This document shows, piece by piece, positions 1-9,016 of a stretch of DNA of 59,798 nucleotides. Under the pieces are notes generated by a model that ran no database searches, was not told the DNA's origin, and saw only the letters and a program-made list of their open reading frames with translations. Position numbers and translations under genes: made by a program. Source of the DNA: Akkermansia muciniphila (lineage in GTDB: Bacteria > Verrucomicrobiota > Verrucomicrobiia > Verrucomicrobiales > V1-33); contig CALQSQ010000023.1 in the NCBI GenBank assembly GCA_943333275.1, positions 1-59,798 of the forward strand. The letters run 5' to 3'. Position 1 is the stretch's first letter. Every line of letters begins with the position of its first letter.

Positions 1-2304
1 AACCAACCCCCCGGCGACGGCACCCCCGACACCACCCCCCGCCCCCACAAATTCGCCCGCCTCCGCCGCACCACCCCCGACACCAACGCCAACGGCATCC
101 CCGACTGGTGGGAACTCCTACACAATTACAATCCCTTCGCCGGAAACGGCCAACCCGGCTTCTGCTACCCCGGAGCCGACGACGACTCCGACGGCCTCAC
201 CAACCTAAACGAATACCTCTACCACACCGACCCCAACGAAACAGACTCAGACCACGACGGCCTCACCGACCCCCAAGAAATCCTCAGAGGCACCGACCCC
301 AACGACGAAGACACCGACAACGACGGCCTCCTCGACGGCTACGAAGCTAACCCCGACCCCACCAACCCCAACGGCTACGCAGGCACCACCAATCCCCTCG
401 ACCCCGATACCGACCACGACGGAATCGGCGACTTCGAAGAAATCCAAACCTACCTCACCCACCCCAATCTCCGCGACACCGACGGTGACGGCTACGCCGA
501 CAACCTCGAACTCCAACTCGGCACTGACCCCCTCATCGCCACCAGCCTCCCCGGAGACCAAGACCACCCCAACGACCCCGACAACCCCTACCCCGCCCCC
601 ATCTACGAAGCCAGCACCTTCGGAGAAACTCGCGAACTCCTCTACACCTACCACCACGTCACCCCCGCCCTCGGCCTCCCTGGCCAATACTACGCCTACA
701 CCGAAGGCTCCCTCGACGGCCGCTGCACCTGGCCCGAGATCTCCTCCTACCACGAAAGCCTCACCCAAATCAGCGATCGCATCGCCCCCGAAGCCCTCGC
801 CGGAAAATTCATCACCCCCTTCGCCGCGTCCTTCCCCACCGTCGACGCCAGCCACTACCGCCACTTCGCCGACTCCGCCAGCGGCCACTTCACCCGCCGC
901 TTCGACTACCTCTTCCCCGGCGGCCAGGAAGACCACGACAACGCCGGCCTCACCCACACCCGCATCGTCCTCCGCACCGCCTCCCTCATCCACCCTCCCA
1001 TCACCGAGCGCATCCACGTGTACGCCACCTACCAAACTGACGGTGGTCCACTCACCTATATTGAGGACAAAATTACCGAAATCACCATCCTCGCCGACCA
1101 ACAAGTCTCCAGCACTTCAATTAACCTCGACAAAGGCTTCCAAGCCTTCACAGGCAACAGCACCGTCAATCTTGACCAAGGAGCCAAAAACCCCAAGATA
1201 GTCCTCGGAAAGGATATGGAAGGCATCATTGGGGATACCATTCCTTCGATGAAAGAAGGCAGTAAAATGAGGCACTTCGTTACCCCAAAACTTTCTGCGG
1301 AACTCCCGCAGCCCACAGTAAATTTAATAGCCGAAGGAATCACCGCCACGGATTTTGAAGCGCTTTACAAATGGTCAGGCGACGGGATCAACCTCGGTGC
1401 CGAAAAAAACCAATGTAGCATTAGCCGAGCACAAGCAGGTGGCCCCTACAAAGTTCAAATCGTGTCCAAGTCTCAAGCAGAACTAGTAGTCTCTGAGATC
1501 TACGTCTGGGTCGTGTGGGCTGAACCCCTGGTGGTACCCAAAGGAGAGGGTGAACCAATTGCACTTCCCGGTGGCTTCCGTTACCAGACTAAAAAGCAAC
1601 AAAGGCCTTGGCGATTTAAATTTGTGGTTACCCCCGCCAGCATTTGTGATCCAACCGTCGAAGAAAAACCCAATCTAATGGGGGCGAAAAAGCAAGATCC
1701 CCCCGGAGCGAAAAATAAGCACATTTTGGATGAAACTTTGGATTGTGATTCTGCGACCCTGAAGTGGGACGTGTCTAGACAAGCTCAGATCACGATGGAG
1801 AACCCCACTCGCATTAGTGCTGCATTACTCAAGCTGGATTTTCTGGATGCGGAAATAATCGGCCAACCTGCCGAAGTAGGGCAATCAACGGCTACGGTCC
1901 CGCTGAACTTCCCGGCGGATGCCGTCGAGGGGAATGATGACCCCCTACCACCTCCCGGGGCCGGGACCGATGAAAATGACGATCCTTATACGAAAGCAAC
2001 ATCCCCTAGTGTCCTCGCGCACGAAATTGGAGAGCTGAGTTCAGTCGATGCGCCTAGCATAAGTATTAAAAATGCTTTGGGTGGGCGAGCAGGGGACTTT
2101 GCTTATAAGTATGATTTCCGCGAATTTGCCCGACTGGAATTGTATGATGGGCAACGCAAATTAGCGGAAAATGCCCGAACTTGGTACAGAATTTCCGATT
2201 ACAGTCGGTGGCATTTTTACTTCAAAGTCGAGTGGGATGCCACGAATCAGAAATGGATTAATAAGGACTCAGAAACCGAGCCAGATGCAGCACCCGCGCC
2301 ATGA
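1..2304 (+). CDS. Secreted calcium-binding (TSP3-repeat) protein, C-terminal part
   Basis: The frame is open from the first base to TGA at 2302-2304, giving at least 767 residues; the start lies outside the window. Roughly residues 55-185 hold a series of acidic repeats of the type DSDGL, DSDHDGL, DTDNDGL, DTDHDGI and DTDGDGY, as in thrombospondin type 3 / EF-hand-like calcium-binding repeats of secreted or surface proteins. The remaining ~580 residues match no family I recognise. Base composition changes sharply inside the gene: up to about base 1020 almost every codon ends in C, and after about 1060 the codons are mixed and much more A/T-rich. The stop overlaps the next start (ATGA), so the two genes are translationally coupled. 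Function unknown; an extracellular or cell-surface role is inferred from the repeats. Confidence 0.75.
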   Translation, partial: NQPPGDGTPDTTPRPHKFARLRRTTPDTNANGIPDWWELLHNYNPFAGNGQPGFCYPGADDDSDGLTNLNEYLYHTDPNETDSDHDGLTDPQEILRGTDPNDEDTDNDGLLDGYEANPDPTNPNGYAGTTNPLDPDTDHDGIGDFEEIQTYLTHPNLRDTDGDGYADNLELQLGTDPLIATSLPGDQDHPNDPDNPYPAPIYEASTFGETRELLYTYHHVTPALGLPGQYYAYTEGSLDGRCTWPEISSYHESLTQISDRIAPEALAGKFITPFAASFPTVDASHYRHFADSASGHFTRRFDYLFPGGQEDHDNAGLTHTRIVLRTASLIHPPITERIHVYATYQTDGGPLTYIEDKITEITILADQQVSSTSINLDKGFQAFTGNSTVNLDQGAKNPKIVLGKDMEGIIGDTIPSMKEGSKMRHFVTPKLSAELPQPTVNLIAEGITATDFEALYKWSGDGINLGAEKNQCSISRAQAGGPYKVQIVSKSQAELVVSEIYVWVVWAEPLVVPKGEGEPIALPGGFRYQTKKQQRPWRFKFVVTPASICDPTVEEKPNLMGAKKQDPPGAKNKHILDETLDCDSATLKWDVSRQAQITMENPTRISAALLKLDFLDAEIIGQPAEVGQSTATVPLNFPADAVEGNDDPLPPPGAGTDENDDPYTKATSPSVLAHEIGELSSVDAPSISIKNALGGRAGDFAYKYDFREFARLELYDGQRKLAENARTWYRISDYSRWHFYFKVEWDATNQKWINKDSETEPDAAPAP

Positions 2305-2942
2305 ACCCCTTCCCTAAAGCGCTCTCCGCGTTATGCTTGGTCTGGATTCTGCTGCTGATGCCAAGAATAGGCCAGAGCCAGGAACCAATCCCGGATCTTG
2401 GCAGCTTAGGAATCGATGCGGCTCGTGCGTACGTAAACTCTTTAAGTGAGCAAGAAATCAGTCAAGTGGACGCCCGCAAAACCCTGGTGGCGTCTGGGTT
2501 GCATAGTGGAAATCTCGAATTGATCAAATTGATTGCAGAAAATCCTGTGCTTGGAAGGTGTTTTTGGGAAGAGTTTGGTAGGCTTGAAGATTCTGCCACT
2601 AAGGAAAAAATCCTGCCGATGCTCCTACGGATAGAATCCCCTGGTTTTTGGACGGGGGTGGAAGTGCCGCTTAAGCGAGGTCCTACATTTTTCCCCAAGG
2701 CCGACAACGCCGACCCTTTCCCATACGAAAAAATGGTTATCAAGCGACTAACCAACCGCCCGGTCTCTTGGGAAAGGTTCCTAACGGTGGAAGCGAGGCG
2801 ACAGCTCGCGGACGAATTGGAAGCAGCGGTGTCCCGTGATGGTGCCGCTAATCCCCCCCCCCCCCACTTCAATTCCCCCATCCCCAGCCAGTTTTCCTCC
2901 CCAGAGCCAAGTGGGGGATACCACCCGGCTGCATTCCCTTAG
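2301..2942 (+). CDS. Exported protein, frame broken at a poly-C tract
   Basis: Starts in the ATGA overlap with the upstream TSP3 protein gene. The first ~26 residues form a signal peptide (hydrophobic core ALCLVWILLLMP). The body has no family I recognise. In this frame it ends after 213 residues in a Pro/Ser-rich tail. At residue ~185 the DNA has a run of 13 C; moving to the +1-displaced frame there continues a Pro-rich linker into a transmembrane helix and a KRK tail (2836-3054). With 12 or 15 C the product would be about 250 residues with an N-terminal signal and a C-terminal membrane anchor. Either the tract is phase-variable, slippage occurs during expression, or the base count is a sequencing error. 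Confidence 0.6.
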   Translation: MNPFPKALSALCLVWILLLMPRIGQSQEPIPDLGSLGIDAARAYVNSLSEQEISQVDARKTLVASGLHSGNLELIKLIAENPVLGRCFWEEFGRLEDSATKEKILPMLLRIESPGFWTGVEVPLKRGPTFFPKADNADPFPYEKMVIKRLTNRPVSWERFLTVEARRQLADELEAAVSRDGAANPPPPHFNSPIPSQFSSPEPSGGYHPAAFP

Positions 2943-3054
2943 TGAGCAAAATTCTGACCACCCCATCACCCCAACACAATACCTCCTATGGACATTGGCC
3001 GTCCTCGCCGGCCTCGGAGCCATCGCTTTCGTCATCAAACGCAAGACGGTGTGA
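2836..3054 (+). CDS. Displaced C-terminal frame with membrane anchor
   Basis: This frame overlaps the end of the preceding gene and is probably its natural 3' end, reached by a frameshift in the C tract at 2853-2865. It encodes a Pro-rich linker, the hydrophobic segment YLLWTLAVLAGLGAIAFVI and the positive tail KRKTV, a typical C-terminal membrane anchor. As an independent gene it is less convincing, because its putative start lies inside the upstream coding region with no obvious ribosome binding site. Confidence 0.45.
   Translation: MMVPLIPPPPTSIPPSPASFPPQSQVGDTTRLHSLSEQNSDHPITPTQYLLWTLAVLAGLGAIAFVIKRKTV
2853..2865 (+). repeat. Homopolymer of 13 C inside a coding region
   Basis: Thirteen consecutive C residues near the 3' end of the exported-protein gene. 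Its length decides whether translation ends in a soluble tail or in a membrane anchor. Such tracts are classical sites of slipped-strand phase variation, and also of sequencing error. Confidence 0.9.
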
Positions 3055-3309
3055 TCATTTCCCCTTGAAATCCCCCCGCTCGAAAAACAGCGTGAATTCA
3101 TGGCCGTTGTAGGTCAGGTGGGTGCGGGCCAGGAGGGTGAGGCCGTGGCTGTGGGCCTGGGTGGTGATGTTGCGCAGGAGTTGGAGGGGATCGCGGACGG
3201 TCTCGGTGCGGGAGAATTTCAGGGTGAAGACGACGAGGCCGCGGGGTGCGAGGTGGGGGGAGAGGCGGAGGACGGCTTCCACGGCTTCGTGCGGCGGCTG
3301 GCCGCAAAG
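3055..3309 (-). pseudogene. C-terminal fragment of a SAM-dependent methyltransferase
   Basis: The last ~84 residues of the open frame 3480-3055 resemble the end of a Rossmann-fold methyltransferase (FtsJ/RlmM-like): PPHEAVEAVLRLSPHLAPRG, then VVFTLKF, then a C-terminal LLARTHLTYNGHEFTLFFE strand pair. The N-terminal part with the SAM-binding motifs is missing. It is replaced in the same frame by IS3 OrfB sequence, so the fragment looks truncated by a transposition or deletion. The family assignment is tentative; decay is clear from the fusion. Confidence 0.5.
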
Positions 3310-3715
3310 ACGGCGGCCTTCGGGTTTGCGCAGGTGGGCGCAGTCGCCCCTGCGGCTGAGGCCAAAGGCTGCACAGAGTTCGTCGATCGGGTAGTCTGCG
3401 TGGTGCATCTGGGTGATCATCTCGAAGGGTGGCGCGGCTCCTGGGCGACGATGGCCATAGCCTTTTATAAAATGTCGCACTGACGGGTCATGCGTTCGAG
3501 TTCGGCACGCTGACAGGCGTTGTCCGCCAGCGCTGCCAGGGAGATTTGGCTGACGGAAAGGTCGAGGGAGGCCAGCACACGGCGTTAAGTTTGAAGCTCC
3601 CGTTGGAGCGCTTGCCGGTGCGGGCTGCGCCCGTTGATTTAGGATTTTGGTTGCCTATGGGATTTGCGGTCAGGTAGTTTTGGTAATTTGTATCCGCAAA
3701 ATCCCGTCAGGCTCA
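3310..3715 (-). mobile_element. Decayed IS3-family element (orfA and orfB start)
   Basis: Read on the minus strand from 3715, this starts with TGAGCCTGACGGGA and matches the element at the right end of the window (59670 onward) over the terminal sequence, the leader and the beginning of orfA. The orfA start codon is mutated (ATAGG instead of ATGAG). An internal part of orfA is gone. The orfA end (RMTRQCDIL...KAMA) and the orfB start (MITQMHHADYPIDELCAAFG, then SRRGDCAHLRKPEGRR) can be read before the sequence runs into the methyltransferase fragment near 3309. Confidence 0.75.
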
Positions 3716-3881
3716 GGAGGCAAACCGAATTCCCCAAAAACCTTGACAAGGACTGAACTAAATCAACTAACCACAGCAGACATGCTTAACCATCGTATTG
3801 GTCCTGGACCGCTGGAAAAGGTATCGGCGTTTTTCCGTAAACTCAAAGGGGAAAAGTAAGAGACCAATGAAGGTGTTTTGC

Positions 3882-4976
3882 TCACGGCGTTGCCCAGGCC
3901 GTGCGCAGACGGCGCAGGAAATTTCCGTGCATCACGCCGTCGATGTCGGACTGGGTGTATCCGCGTGCGCTCATCATGGCGGGGAGTTTTTGGAGATCGG
4001 CGATGGAGTTTAAATCCTGCGGGGTTTGTTCGGTGCCGAAGCAGCCGTCGAGGTCGGTGCCGAGTCCGACATGCCGGGCATTGCCGGCAAGCTGGCAGTA
4101 GTGATCGAGGTGCTCGACGATTTTTTCCAAATACAATCCAGCGGATTGGGGGGTGGTGACGCGGCGTTCCCAGGCGGGGACCATCATCCAGGCATCCAGG
4201 GCTAGACCGACGACGGCGTCGCGTTGGACGAGGGCGAGAAACATGTCATCGGCGAGCTGGCGTTGATTGGGGACGAGCGCGCGGGCATTGTGGTGGCTGG
4301 CCCAGAGGGGGCCGGAATAGAGGTCGAGTGCCTGCCAGAAACAATCATCGCTGAGATGGGTGACATCCAGGATCATGCCGAGCCGGTCACATTCGCGCAG
4401 CAGATCGAGCCCCTTTGCCGGAAAGCCGCCGATCGAATCCGTGCCCTGCGCGTAAACGCCCGGCCCGTAATGGGCGGGGCCGATGGCCCGCAGACCGTTG
4501 CTCCAGGCGCGTTCGAGATGGTTGAGGGTGACGAGTGAATCGGCTCCTTCCAGACTGAGGACGTAGCCGATGGGGAGCGTGGCGGCCGTGGTGTCGTCGG
4601 CATCCATCCATTTTTGAAGATGCGTTTCCAAGTCTGCCGCATTGGTAATCTGCACCATTTCCCCCGCTTCCTCCATGGCCCGATACCATTCCAACTGCCC
4701 CTGCGTGGCGGCCCAGGCCTGGTGTTGCGATTGCCAGCCAAAGATGGGGCTGAAGGCGTTGTGCTCGAGGCGGGCGATTTGGGTGGCCACGCAGAGGCCG
4801 ATTCTGGCGCGCCGCATTTCCGGCAGCGTGACGGTGCCGCGCCCCCGCCCGGCCTTGTCGTTGAGGTGGGCCTCGACCTTGCGCAGGTCATCAAGCGGTC
4901 GGCGCAGGTCGCGATTCCAATCCTGCGCATTGAGCGACAGATCCAGGTGAACGTCAAAGATGAAGGGTGGTGGCAT
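3882..4976 (-). CDS. Membrane dipeptidase family M19 (renal dipeptidase type)
   Basis: A 364-residue zinc dipeptidase of the amidohydrolase superfamily that hydrolyses dipeptides, including some D-amino-acid dipeptides. The metal and active-site signatures are all present: FDVHLD near the N-terminus (HxD), the bridging Glu in LSLEGAD near residue 158, the HL motif in DVTHLSDD, HH in ASHHNARAL, and GLGTDLDG near the C-terminus. Length is normal for the family. No signal peptide is seen, so the enzyme is probably cytoplasmic. It lies 3 bp downstream of the GntP permease gene in the same direction, so the pair is an operon. A dipeptide, acylated amino acid or related compound may be imported and cleaved (inference). 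Confidence 0.85.
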   Translation of the reverse strand: MPPPFIFDVHLDLSLNAQDWNRDLRRPLDDLRKVEAHLNDKAGRGRGTVTLPEMRRARIGLCVATQIARLEHNAFSPIFGWQSQHQAWAATQGQLEWYRAMEEAGEMVQITNAADLETHLQKWMDADDTTAATLPIGYVLSLEGADSLVTLNHLERAWSNGLRAIGPAHYGPGVYAQGTDSIGGFPAKGLDLLRECDRLGMILDVTHLSDDCFWQALDLYSGPLWASHHNARALVPNQRQLADDMFLALVQRDAVVGLALDAWMMVPAWERRVTTPQSAGLYLEKIVEHLDHYCQLAGNARHVGLGTDLDGCFGTEQTPQDLNSIADLQKLPAMMSARGYTQSDIDGVMHGNFLRRLRTAWATP

Positions 4977-4979
4977 GGC

Positions 4980-6314
4980 TTAGAGGAAAGAATTGACGAG
5001 CATGCAAAGGCCGAGGCCGATGATGCCCACGAGGGTTTCGGTGATCGTCCAGGTGCGCAGCGTCTGGCCGACTGTCAGTCCGAGACTTTCCTTAACGATC
5101 CAGAATCCGCCATCATTTAAATGCGAAAGAAAGAGTGAGCCAAAGCCGATGCAGATCACGATCATTTCCTTGTTGATCTCAGAATGAGCGGCCAACAACG
5201 GGGCAAGGATCCCAGCCGCGGTGGTAATGGCTACAGTGGCGGAACCCGTGGCCACGCGGATGAAGGCCGCCACCATCCAGGCATAGAGCAGCGGTGGCAG
5301 ATGGAACTGTCCAGCGACCTGGCCCATCGCATCCGCCACCTTTGATTCCCGCAGAACTCTCGCAAATCCACCGCCCCCGGCGACCACCAGCAGCGTCATG
5401 CCAATGCTGAAAATACTTTGTTCCGTGAAGGTCAGAATCTGGCTGCGATTGAAGCCGCAGGCGCGCTGGAAGGCAACGGAGGCGACGAGAACGGAAATAG
5501 TCAGCGCAAAGACCGGATTGCCAATGCCGACGAGTGGATCGCGGAAGGCATTTTCCTTTTTAAGAAACAATTCCGCAGCGGTGCCGAGCAGCATGAGGGC
5601 AATCGGCAGCGCCACGATGAAGAGGGTGACGGCGAAGCTTGGCTTGGGTCGATCAGCAGAGGCGTCCGCCGCCAGGACGGGAGGGTCGGCCTGCACGTAG
5701 CGTGTGGCGATGCGCGCAAACCACGGACCCGCGACGGCCGCCGTGGGCAGGCCGATGAGAAATCCGTAGAGCAGCACCTTGCCCGTGTTGGCTTCGAGCA
5801 GTTTGATGGCGGCGACCGGCCCCGGGTGCGGAGGCATCAGGCCATGCATCACCGAGAGGAAGGAGAGCAGGGGAATGGCCAGCAGGAGAAAGGGGCGCTT
5901 TGTCTCCTTGGAAAGAGTAATCAGCACTGGCAGCAATAAAAGCAATCCCACGGCAAACCAAGTCACCAAGCCCACGGAGATGGCCAGCGCGGCGATGCAC
6001 CAACCGACTCGCTGTGGCCCGAAAAAAGCACTGAACCTCACCGCCAGAACCTGCGCAGCTCCCGACTCCGCCAGGAGTTTCCCCAAAATGGCCCCGAGGG
6101 CAATCACCGCCGCGATCCCGCCCATGGTGGTTCCCATGCCATCCTGAAAATGTTGCAACGCCACCAACGGCGTCAAATGCGCGCCCACCCCGACCAACAG
6201 CGATGCCAGCAGCAGCGCCAGAAAGGCATTCATTTTGCGCCAGGTCACCAAGAGCACGAGCACAGCGATGGCGCCGACGGCTAGCAGGAGGAGAAAGGTG
6301 GGAGAGGGAGGCAT
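4980..6314 (-). CDS. GntP-family proton symporter
   Basis: A 444-residue integral membrane protein with about 12 hydrophobic segments, typical of the gluconate:H+ symporter family (GntP). Family-like stretches include the N-terminal LVTWRKMNAFLALLLASLLV, the GGIAAVIALGAILGKLLAES segment and a GLMPPHPGPVAAI loop, the conserved PPHPG motif of GntP proteins. The substrate cannot be fixed from sequence; members carry gluconate, idonate, fructuronate, glycerate or D-serine. It is the first gene of a two-gene operon with the M19 dipeptidase, which points towards an amino-acid-like or acyl-amino-acid substrate (inference). Confidence 0.85.
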   Translation of the reverse strand: MPPSPTFLLLLAVGAIAVLVLLVTWRKMNAFLALLLASLLVGVGAHLTPLVALQHFQDGMGTTMGGIAAVIALGAILGKLLAESGAAQVLAVRFSAFFGPQRVGWCIAALAISVGLVTWFAVGLLLLLPVLITLSKETKRPFLLLAIPLLSFLSVMHGLMPPHPGPVAAIKLLEANTGKVLLYGFLIGLPTAAVAGPWFARIATRYVQADPPVLAADASADRPKPSFAVTLFIVALPIALMLLGTAAELFLKKENAFRDPLVGIGNPVFALTISVLVASVAFQRACGFNRSQILTFTEQSIFSIGMTLLVVAGGGGFARVLRESKVADAMGQVAGQFHLPPLLYAWMVAAFIRVATGSATVAITTAAGILAPLLAAHSEINKEMIVICIGFGSLFLSHLNDGGFWIVKESLGLTVGQTLRTWTITETLVGIIGLGLCMLVNSFL

Positions 6315-6492
6315 GGGCAGGTCAGGAATTCCGCGGAGGTTGGCAGGCTCTCATCGGAAAGCATAGGAGAAATATCTCCGCATTATCTGATGAGGGGGCT
6401 GCCCGAACTATCGGAGTTAGTGTTGGTCCGGTATCGCCCCCCCTTTTACGAAGCAACTCATAGCGCCCCATGGCAGCCCTGATCAGATGCCA

Positions 6493-7308
6493 TCACCGGA
6501 AAAGCAGTTCGCGGTCATTTTTGAAAATGACCTGGCGGTCGAAGTGTCCGCGCTGCAGCAGGACGTAGGAATTGATGTTCGAGTTGGTGGCGAAATACCA
6601 GGTGCTTTCGGCGGCGACGAGCGTGATGGCGATGAGGTATTGCAGGTATTTGATTTTGCTCATGCCGTGCTCCGCCTCGAATTGTGCATCGCCGGTCAGG
6701 TGCAGACTTAAATGCGCCGCTTCGTTGCTGGTGCGGATGGTGGTGAGGTGGATGGAGCGCAGGAAATGATTATCCATGGCGGCGATGAAATCCAGCTGGT
6801 CCGTCCGGTAGACGAGTGGTGGCTGCTGGATTTCCGGAATGGAATATTTCAATCCGACGGCCACGACGGCATCAATGAATTGATCGGGCGTGGGGATGAG
6901 GTTCTCGGTGATTTTGTCGGTTCCGCGATACCAGAGGAAGGCGTATTTCGCAGGCAGGTCCTTTTTGATTTCATAGAACAATTCCATCACGGCGTCGCTT
7001 GGTTGCAGGAAGGCCCGGGTGACCTTGCCGATCCTGGCCAGGTCCACCCTGGAGTTGAAAAGGCCGTAAATATCGCTGGGACATTCGGCCAGCAGATACT
7101 TGCAGTCATCGAGGGGTAAATTTTTGCGGGCCTCATGATCGATTTGGAAAAGGCTGGGATATAAATCCGCCTCCTGATCATATTCCGTCAGCAACATGGT
7201 AATATGATCGATCTCAACGCCGCGTTTGATGGCCTTGCAGATATCCCGGTGCAGCATGCTCACATTGGAGAACAGTCCGTGAAGTCTTCGGTGGTGCAGG
7301 GTGGCCAT
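6493..7308 (-). CDS. Hypothetical cytoplasmic protein
   Basis: The open frame reaches 7455, but starting there would overlap the divergent sigma-factor gene (starts 7439) and the extra N-terminus is low-complexity. The ATG at 7308 gives 271 residues beginning MATLHHRRLHGLFSN. The protein is soluble, with no signal peptide or membrane segment, and carries many charged helices. I recognise no family. The only context is divergent orientation to the sigma-factor operon, with about 130 bp between the chosen starts. Confidence 0.55.
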   Translation of the reverse strand: MATLHHRRLHGLFSNVSMLHRDICKAIKRGVEIDHITMLLTEYDQEADLYPSLFQIDHEARKNLPLDDCKYLLAECPSDIYGLFNSRVDLARIGKVTRAFLQPSDAVMELFYEIKKDLPAKYAFLWYRGTDKITENLIPTPDQFIDAVVAVGLKYSIPEIQQPPLVYRTDQLDFIAAMDNHFLRSIHLTTIRTSNEAAHLSLHLTGDAQFEAEHGMSKIKYLQYLIAITLVAAESTWYFATNSNINSYVLLQRGHFDRQVIFKNDRELLFR

Positions 7309-7438
7309 GGCGGCCAGCTTTGACCCTGGATTGGGATCGTCAATGGAAATCCCGGGCCGGCCAGCCCGCATGGGCGATTGTGCCCGCGGGTGGCTCTTTT
7401 CACTGGACGGGTCGCGGGCTCTTTGGCAATGCTGGGGC

Positions 7439-8332
7439 ATGGCATTTCCTTCCACGACGTGGGATAAATTATGGGCAGATTGTTTTGCGGTGGCACGCCG
7501 ACCTCTCGGGGGCGTGATCCTGCCGTTGCCCGAAGCGGAGGCGGTGGCGCGTGGAGCCTTTCAATCCCTGATCAGCGGGGGTGGCAGGGAAATGCCGATT
7601 CCCGAGATCATGGAATTCCTCCGCAGGCAGGCACGGCGGGGGGCGCTGGAGGCGGTGGCCGCGGCGCGCCGATCCAGCGGGGATCCGGCCCGGTGGGCGG
7701 AATTTCCGGAATCGGCCCCCACCGTTTCCCTGGAATCCCTGCGGCAGGATGATGCCGCGACGGACGCCTGGAAATCGACCCTGGGACAATTTCGCCAGCG
7801 CACCTATCACACCATCAAGACCCTTGGCGTGCCGCCTGAGGAGATCGACGATGTGCTGTCGGACACCCTGCTGCAACTTTTCCGCCCCCGCGCGGAAGGG
7901 GGGCCGCGCCCGCTGGATAACATCCTCGTCTATGAGGAACTGATGCCCTATCTAAATGGCATGGCGCGACATGTGGCCACGGATTACCTGCGGGCAAGGA
8001 CGGCCCAGAAGCGCCAGCCGAAGGAGGGATTCTCAGAAGAGGAGGAAATGGAGCAGGTGCCCAGCGATGATCCCGTGCCGGGTGAAACCTATTCGCTCGA
8101 GCAATGCTACCGCGAGTGCCGGGATGTGCTGAGTGACTTCCAATGGGATGTGCTCATGCGGCTCTACGTGCTGGAGTCCGCCAACCGCATGTCGCTCATC
8201 GAGGAACCAGCCGTGCTCAAGGCCCTCGGGGTCAAGCCGTCAGCCTCCTCCGCCACCCGCCGCCGCCGCCTCAACGAATATCTGGAGGAGATGGTCGGTA
8301 CCCTCGCCGCGCGGTTAAGAGTACCAGCCTGA
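7439..8332 (+). CDS. ECF-like RNA polymerase sigma factor
   Basis: A 297-residue protein with the layout of extracytoplasmic-function sigma factors. A sigma-2-like region contains EEIDDVLSDTLLQLFR and YLNGMARHVATDYLRARTAQ (residues ~135-195). An acidic linker (EEEEMEQVPSDD) follows, then a sigma-4-like region with VLSDFQWDVLMRLYVLES and a C-terminal ATRRRRLNEYLEEM helix. The ~120-residue N-terminal extension is unusual. The start at 7439 is preferred over 7301 because it removes overlap with the divergent gene. It is the first gene of the block running to 16013, so it probably drives its own operon and possibly other secreted-protein genes, as is common for ECF factors encoded with a membrane anti-sigma. 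Confidence 0.75.
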   Translation: MAFPSTTWDKLWADCFAVARRPLGGVILPLPEAEAVARGAFQSLISGGGREMPIPEIMEFLRRQARRGALEAVAAARRSSGDPARWAEFPESAPTVSLESLRQDDAATDAWKSTLGQFRQRTYHTIKTLGVPPEEIDDVLSDTLLQLFRPRAEGGPRPLDNILVYEELMPYLNGMARHVATDYLRARTAQKRQPKEGFSEEEEMEQVPSDDPVPGETYSLEQCYRECRDVLSDFQWDVLMRLYVLESANRMSLIEEPAVLKALGVKPSASSATRRRRLNEYLEEMVGTLAARLRVPA

Positions 8333-8395
8333 AATATTTTGAAAATGAGCCCGAGCGAATCCGATGATCTAGGTAGACCTCCCACACGACCTGCC

Positions 8396-9016
8396 ATGAA
8401 TCCCAACTCCTCCACCGACAAACCCACTACTTCCGACCCGGACGCCATCATTCGATGGCTCGCCGAGCAGGGGCCGGTGGATCGTGACGAAGCGCCGCCG
8501 CTGCCGGAGGATTTGCTCAAGCAATTGGAGATCACCTTTGGCAAGGCGGCGGATCCCATTCCGGTCCCGGCCTCCGTTTCGCGCTCCTGGTTCAGCCTGC
8601 GTTCCTTCAGCTTTGCGGTGGGCCTGGCGGCCGCCTGCGTGGTGGCCCTGCTTATGATTCGCGGGGGTCAAAACGGCGGAGATTCCGACGGCCGGCCGGT
8701 CCTGCGCGGTGGCAATGGTACCGAAGTCAAGGTGCACGGCGTGGCCTGGCATTGGGACACGGCGCAGGGATTTGAAAAGGAACGGGAGGCTCTGGGTCAG
8801 GAGGGCTTCACCGAGGAAAAGGCGAATGCCATGGTCATCATTTCCATCGACACGCAGAGCGATGCTCAGTTTGTGCTCGTCTCGGGGCAGAAAAATGGTA
8901 TCGTTCAGCCTGAATGGTCGGTTCGCCTGGCCAAGCTTCCCGCGGGTGCCCAGCGTCCGGAACGGTGGCTGCAGGCGCTGCTCGACCTGCAAAGCAAGAT
9001 CGACGCCTCCTTCTGA
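8396..9016 (+). CDS. Single-pass membrane protein, probable anti-sigma factor
   Basis: A 206-residue protein from ATG 8396 (an earlier ATG at 8345 is possible). A cytoplasmic N-terminal ~65 residues with helix DAIIRWLAEQG and LPEDLLKQLEITFG is followed by one transmembrane helix (FSFAVGLAAACVVALLMI) and an exported ~110-residue domain. This is the topology of ECF anti-sigma factors, though no ZAS zinc motif (HxxxCxxC) is present. It directly follows the sigma gene and its stop overlaps the next start (TGATG at 9014-9018). The anti-sigma role is inferred from position and topology. Confidence 0.6.
   Translation: MNPNSSTDKPTTSDPDAIIRWLAEQGPVDRDEAPPLPEDLLKQLEITFGKAADPIPVPASVSRSWFSLRSFSFAVGLAAACVVALLMIRGGQNGGDSDGRPVLRGGNGTEVKVHGVAWHWDTAQGFEKEREALGQEGFTEEKANAMVIISIDTQSDAQFVLVSGQKNGIVQPEWSVRLAKLPAGAQRPERWLQALLDLQSKIDASF

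Noticed and set aside
247..1104. 285-codon minus-strand open frame rich in Gly/Val
   Set aside because: It is antisense to the C-rich TSP3 gene; the long frame results from the C-at-third-position bias and has no family text.
485..1201. 238-codon plus-strand frame rich in Pro/Thr/Ser
   Set aside because: Shadow frame of the same C-biased gene; low complexity only.
3647..3859. 70-codon plus-strand frame in the gap after the IS remnant
   Set aside because: Its first third is antisense to the IS leader and no ribosome binding site or family similarity is seen. Treated as non-coding.
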